DNA from: Mimachlamys varia
Taxonomy: Eukaryota; Mollusca; Bivalvia; Pectinida; Pectinidae
Assembly (NCBI GenBank): GCA_947623455.1
Contig: OX392535.1
Coordinates: 36,976,688 to 37,040,687, forward strand
Direction of reading: 5' to 3'
Length of the DNA: 64,000 nt
Under the pieces are notes generated by a model. That model was not told where the DNA came from, did not search any database, and saw nothing but the letters and a program-made list of their open reading frames with translations. The first letter of the stretch is position 1. Every line of letters starts with the position of its first letter. Positions 62,801 through 64,000 of this stretch are shown here, piece after piece. The translations under genes were made by a program, and so were the position numbers.

Positions 62801-63781
62801 CCTAAATCAAACTGATCTCTCTCAGTGTATTCAATAGTGTGTTCTCACATCTACCTAACAGACTGAGGTCACAGCGAGCTTCTTTGCCTATTCTTCTGAG
62901 TATATGTGATACTTTCACATTTATATTCCTAGAATGTGTTTGGGAATGAGCTTTTTCACCTATTCTTCTGAGTATATGTGATACTTTCACATTTATATTC
63001 CTAGAATGTGTTTGGGAATGAGCTTTTTCACCTATTCTTCTGAGTATATGTGATACTTTCACATTTATATTCCTAGAATGTGTTTGGGAATGAGCTTTTT
63101 CACCTATTCTTTTGAGTATATGTGATACTTTCACATTTATATTCCTAGAATGTGTTTGGGAATGAGCTTTTTCACCTATTCTTCTGAGTATATGTGATAC
63201 TTTCACATTTATATTCCTAGAATGTGTTTGGGAATGAGCTTTTTCACCTATTCTTCTGAGTATATGTGATACTTTCACATTTATATTCCTAGAATGTGTT
63301 TGGGAATGAGCTTTTTCACCTATTCTTCTGAGAATGTGATAGGGAAGTTTTACATCTATTTTCTGCTAGAGTTTGATGGTATATTTCAACATACATTTCC
63401 AAGAATGAGTTTCTACATGAACTTTTATTTACCCTGTGACCAACACACACAGCGAGTTTCATAGTGAACTTTCTCACCTCATTTTGTTTGTTTGAGTGGT
63501 TTTACATCAGCTTCACAATGAAGTAGTTTGGATATCCAGCAGACGATATCAAACTAAAAGTACCACACTTAGTTTTTACACTTACCCCATTGAGTGAGTT
63601 TGAGGGCTAATTTTTCGTACACTTTGCCGAGCGCCATAATAAGAATAAGATTGACCACAGCAGATGTGGAACTAGCAATGAGTGCAGCTTTTGGTCGTAG
63701 GGTTTGACTCTGGAACAGTGGAATACTGATCAGCACGCGGTACATAATCACAGCCACGATGAAGATCAACACCAGCGCCAT
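50795..63781 (-). CDS. ANO7: Anoctamin-7-like TMEM16 protein, C-terminal part (5' partial)
   Basis: Exons in transcript order are 63586..63781, 62529..62640, 61628..61682, 60576..60673, 58731..58855, 58406..58611, 53054..53187, 52215..52305, 51754..51885, 51342..51374 and 50795..50839. They encode 408 aa plus a stop, all phases agreeing. Landmarks are [20 protein letters not shown] and [41 protein letters not shown], then [18 protein letters not shown]. This wording fits ANO7 better than ANO1, 4 or 5 (recalled, not searched). TMEM16 proteins are ten-helix membrane proteins acting as Ca2+-activated chloride channels or lipid scramblases. The six Ca2+-coordinating positions known from TMEM16A are present: N and E in NNAQE, both E in EEYLE, and E and D in EIRLD. 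The last two exons encode an acidic tail. The 5' half of the gene lies beyond 64000. Confidence 0.92.
51042..51219. mobile_element. TA-flanked MITE (CAGTAAAACCCC family)
   Basis: TA-CAGTAAAACCCCACTTACTC at the left is inverted as AGTAAGTGGGGTTTTACTG-TA at the right. It lies within the last ANO7 intron. An interrupted copy is at 57886-58257. Confidence 0.8.
51342..51374 (-). CDS. ANO7: ANO7 microexon, acidic tail
   Basis: Eleven codons, [11 protein letters not shown], between a good acceptor (GTGCTCCAG) and donor (GTAAGT). Phase 0 at both ends, so it could be skipped without a frameshift. Confidence 0.7.
51500..51590 (-). repeat. tRNA-like SINE head
   Basis: The minus strand reads TTTAGTTCAGCGGAAGAGC (box A) and GCAGGTTCGAGCCCC (box B). 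A D-arm can pair, but the anticodon and acceptor stems do not form properly, so SINE or tRNA pseudogene rather than a functional tRNA. Confidence 0.65.
51754..51885 (-). CDS. ANO7: ANO7 exon: last helix and cytosolic start
   Basis: [20 protein letters not shown] and [20 protein letters not shown]; the YLAKQALA ending is the wording that most clearly separates ANO7 from other paralogues. Confidence 0.93.
52215..52305 (-). CDS. ANO7: ANO7 exon
   Basis: [20 protein letters not shown] and [10 protein letters not shown], matching the CRYRxxRD...YWNLLAIRLAFVIVFE region of ANO7. The intron before it is almost entirely a MITE. Confidence 0.9.
52433..53028. mobile_element. inverted-repeat element filling an ANO7 intron
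   Basis: TACCGTAAACATACTAATGT at the left is inverted as TTAAGTATGCTTACGGTA at the right; GCGCTAA/TTAGCGC motifs recur inside. The intron is 52306-53053, so the element takes about 80% of it and ends about 25 nt from the donor. Confidence 0.7.
53054..53187 (-). CDS. ANO7: ANO7 exon: [11 protein letters not shown] segment
   Basis: [39 protein letters not shown] and NQTC; the extracellular loop carries NGT and NQT N-glycosylation sequons. Confidence 0.9.
53267..53658. mobile_element. CAGTGGACTCC-family MITE, copy 3 (inverted)
   Basis: TA-CAGTGCACTCCTC at the left, AGTGGAGTCCACTG-TA at the right; reverse orientation to the copies at 28950 and 46404. It lies near the start of the 5.2-kb ANO7 intron. 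Confidence 0.82.
55446..55945 (-). pseudogene. unrecognised coding-like remnant
   Basis: Two adjoining minus-strand frames, one ending at about 55640 and the next running 55643-55446, read protein-like text ([58 protein letters not shown]). I do not recognise the family. It lies within an ANO7 intron, inside the possible transposon, so a decayed transposase is a guess only. Confidence 0.3.
56167..56186. repeat. poly-C tract, 20 nt
   Basis: An uninterrupted C run in an AT-rich intron; prone to length error in sequencing. Confidence 0.9.
56583..56746. repeat. hairpin element
   Basis: GACAACAGGCACCTGAGAAT and ACAGCTAGTTTTGGACCT on the left pair with AGGTCCAAAACTAGCTGTAA and GGTCCCTGTGTTTGAC on the right. 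Confidence 0.7.
57886..58257. mobile_element. CAGTAAAACCCC-family MITE interrupted by another MITE
   Basis: The outer ends are CTGTAAAACACTATCCCCAC and GTGGGGTTTTACTG. Its interior is split at CAAACCT/AGGTTTACTTG by the palindromic MITE at 57915-58106. Confidence 0.75.
57915..58106. mobile_element. near-perfect palindromic MITE, copy 2 (nested)
   Basis: Ends GGTTTCATCAACGTTCC and GGAACGTTGATGAAAC; highly similar to 41921-42113. It is inserted in the outer MITE, so the palindromic family moved later. Confidence 0.85.
58241..58448 (-). repeat. 104-bp tandem duplication including an ANO7 donor
   Basis: 58241-58344 and 58345-58448 are near-identical. Each contains a MITE end (GTGGGGTTTTACTGTATAG), intron, the donor (GTAAGTCGG versus GTAAGTCAGG) and the same 43 nt of exon end. 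Confidence 0.88.
58406..58611 (-). CDS. ANO7: ANO7 exon: pore helices, EIRLD site
   Basis: [20 protein letters not shown], then [20 protein letters not shown] and [14 protein letters not shown], ending AVISN. The E and D of EIRLD match E734/D738 of TMEM16A. The last 43 nt and the donor are duplicated 104 bp downstream. Confidence 0.93.
58731..58855 (-). CDS. ANO7: ANO7 exon: cytosolic linker and EEYLEM
   Basis: [40 protein letters not shown]. The E-Y-L-E pair corresponds to E702/E705 of TMEM16A. Confidence 0.9.
59125..60600 (-). repeat. 54-bp minisatellite, ~27 copies, containing an ANO7 donor junction
   Basis: The unit on the plus strand has AAGGGAGGTAACTTATAGTA, CCAGTATTTCCTGCGAG and TATATAATCCTCT. 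The copy at about 60563-60600 is the true exon-intron junction (AACTTACGGTACAAGTATTT). Most central copies are nearly identical; the edges are irregular in length and sequence. Long stop-free minus-strand frames here are by-products. Confidence 0.92.
60576..60673 (-). CDS. ANO7: ANO7 exon with first Ca2+ ligands; junction minisatellite
   Basis: [20 protein letters not shown] and [13 protein letters not shown]; the N-N-x-x-E cluster corresponds to N650/E654 of TMEM16A. The donor junction (ACTTGTACC then GTAAGTTACC) belongs to the 54-bp array that fills the next 1.4 kb of intron. Confidence 0.9.
60680..61620. other. ANO7 intron, no feature seen
   Basis: AT-rich intronic sequence between two exons, without a recognised repeat or coding segment. 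Confidence 0.5.
61628..61682 (-). CDS. ANO7: ANO7 short exon
   Basis: Nineteen codons, [19 protein letters not shown], the extracellular loop following FFKG. A TTAA MITE occupies part of the intron before it. Confidence 0.88.
61967..62344. mobile_element. TTAA-flanked MITE, copy 5
   Basis: TTAA-AGGCCCAATATACGTAAC and TTACGTATATTGGGCCT-TTAA, both intact; same orientation as copy 2. In an ANO7 intron. Confidence 0.87.
62529..62640 (-). CDS. ANO7: ANO7 exon: helix with FVNFYSS motif
   Basis: [18 protein letters not shown] and [18 protein letters not shown] are near-invariant in anoctamins. The donor GTAAGT is at 62528. Confidence 0.93.
62878..63345. repeat. 72-bp minisatellite, ~6.5 copies
   Basis: The unit has CCTATTCTTCTGAGTATATG, TGATACTTTCACATTTATAT and TCCTAGAATGTGTTTGGGAA. 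72 is divisible by 3, so a 158-codon minus-strand frame results without being a gene. It lies in the ANO7 intron about 240 nt from the nearest donor. Confidence 0.92.
63586..63781 (-). CDS. ANO7: ANO7 exon: two membrane helices
   Basis: [18 protein letters not shown] is one helix, and [19 protein letters not shown] with [14 protein letters not shown] is the next. The first Met is internal, since the acceptor abuts it. Ends in phase 1. Confidence 0.9.
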
Positions 63782-64000
63782 CTGGAAAACATAGCAAGAA
63801 GCACACAGGCATTAGCTACTTACCAGTTTTTGTTTTTTAGTTGTTCCCCACCCCCTGCTATCATTTTACCCAATTAAACCCCCGCTGGATGGGCTTGTAA
63901 CACTTTCACCTTTGCAAGCTAATATCAATCTTAATATAAATGTAGATATAACAATCTAGAATAAGTCATTTAATTTTCAGACACACTAAAATTTTTTTTT

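Noticed and set aside
62802..63278. 158-codon minus-strand repeat frame
   Set aside because: 72-bp intronic minisatellite.
7545..63345. CRISPR-like arrays
   Set aside because: The arrays lack unique spacers between constant repeats; they are head-to-tail minisatellites in a eukaryotic genome.

Overview
This is 64 kb of AT-rich animal nuclear DNA. It holds parts or all of three intron-rich, conserved metazoan genes set in dense repeat. Nothing prokaryotic, organellar or viral was recognised. Introns use standard GT-AG sites and proteins can be read only by splicing. The repeats include tRNA-headed SINEs, many small inverted-repeat DNA elements, and minisatellites built on an AGGGAGGTAACT-type motif. 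Together these point to a mollusc, most likely a bivalve. That assignment is inference from repeat style; the three genes are pan-metazoan.

Layout. (1) 1-6996, plus strand: the 3' end of a LRRK1-type gene (end of the ROCO kinase domain plus the C-terminal WD40-like domain; 573 whole codons in five exons, 5' end outside the window). (2) 7.0-18.8 kb: no gene recognised. It holds a 16-copy, 156-bp satellite with a duplicated five-unit higher-order block, several smaller arrays, a 5S-rRNA-like SINE, tRNA-like SINEs and a TTAA-flanked MITE. (3) 18849-33370, minus strand: a complete FBXW5 gene (F-box plus WD repeats), eight coding exons and 615 aa, all phases agreeing. Its 7.1-kb intron 7 is almost filled by a 6.2-kb inverted repeat with about 1.9-kb arms, inserted into a SINE. 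(4) 33.4-50.8 kb: intergenic, with inverted-repeat elements and large 30-bp, 33-bp and 41-bp minisatellites. (5) 50795-63781, minus strand: the C-terminal 408 codons of an anoctamin best matching ANO7, eleven exons, 5' end beyond the window. All six residues of the TMEM16 calcium site are present.

LRRK1 and FBXW5 converge; FBXW5 and ANO7 are co-directional. I see no sign that the three genes share a pathway, and the linkage is probably incidental. LRRK1 is a signalling kinase, FBXW5 a ubiquitin-ligase substrate receptor, and ANO7 a membrane channel/scramblase-family protein.

The most unusual signal is at exon-intron junctions. In LRRK1 a 43-bp unit that includes the 3' end of an exon and its GT donor is repeated about 14 times. 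In ANO7 one donor junction belongs to a roughly 27-copy, 54-bp array in which most copies carry G>A at donor +1. A second ANO7 donor with 43 nt of exon is duplicated by a 104-bp tandem copy. In FBXW5 intron 3 a 31-bp array starts about 7 nt after the donor. This recurring link between local tandem duplication and 5' splice sites is the main thing to check.
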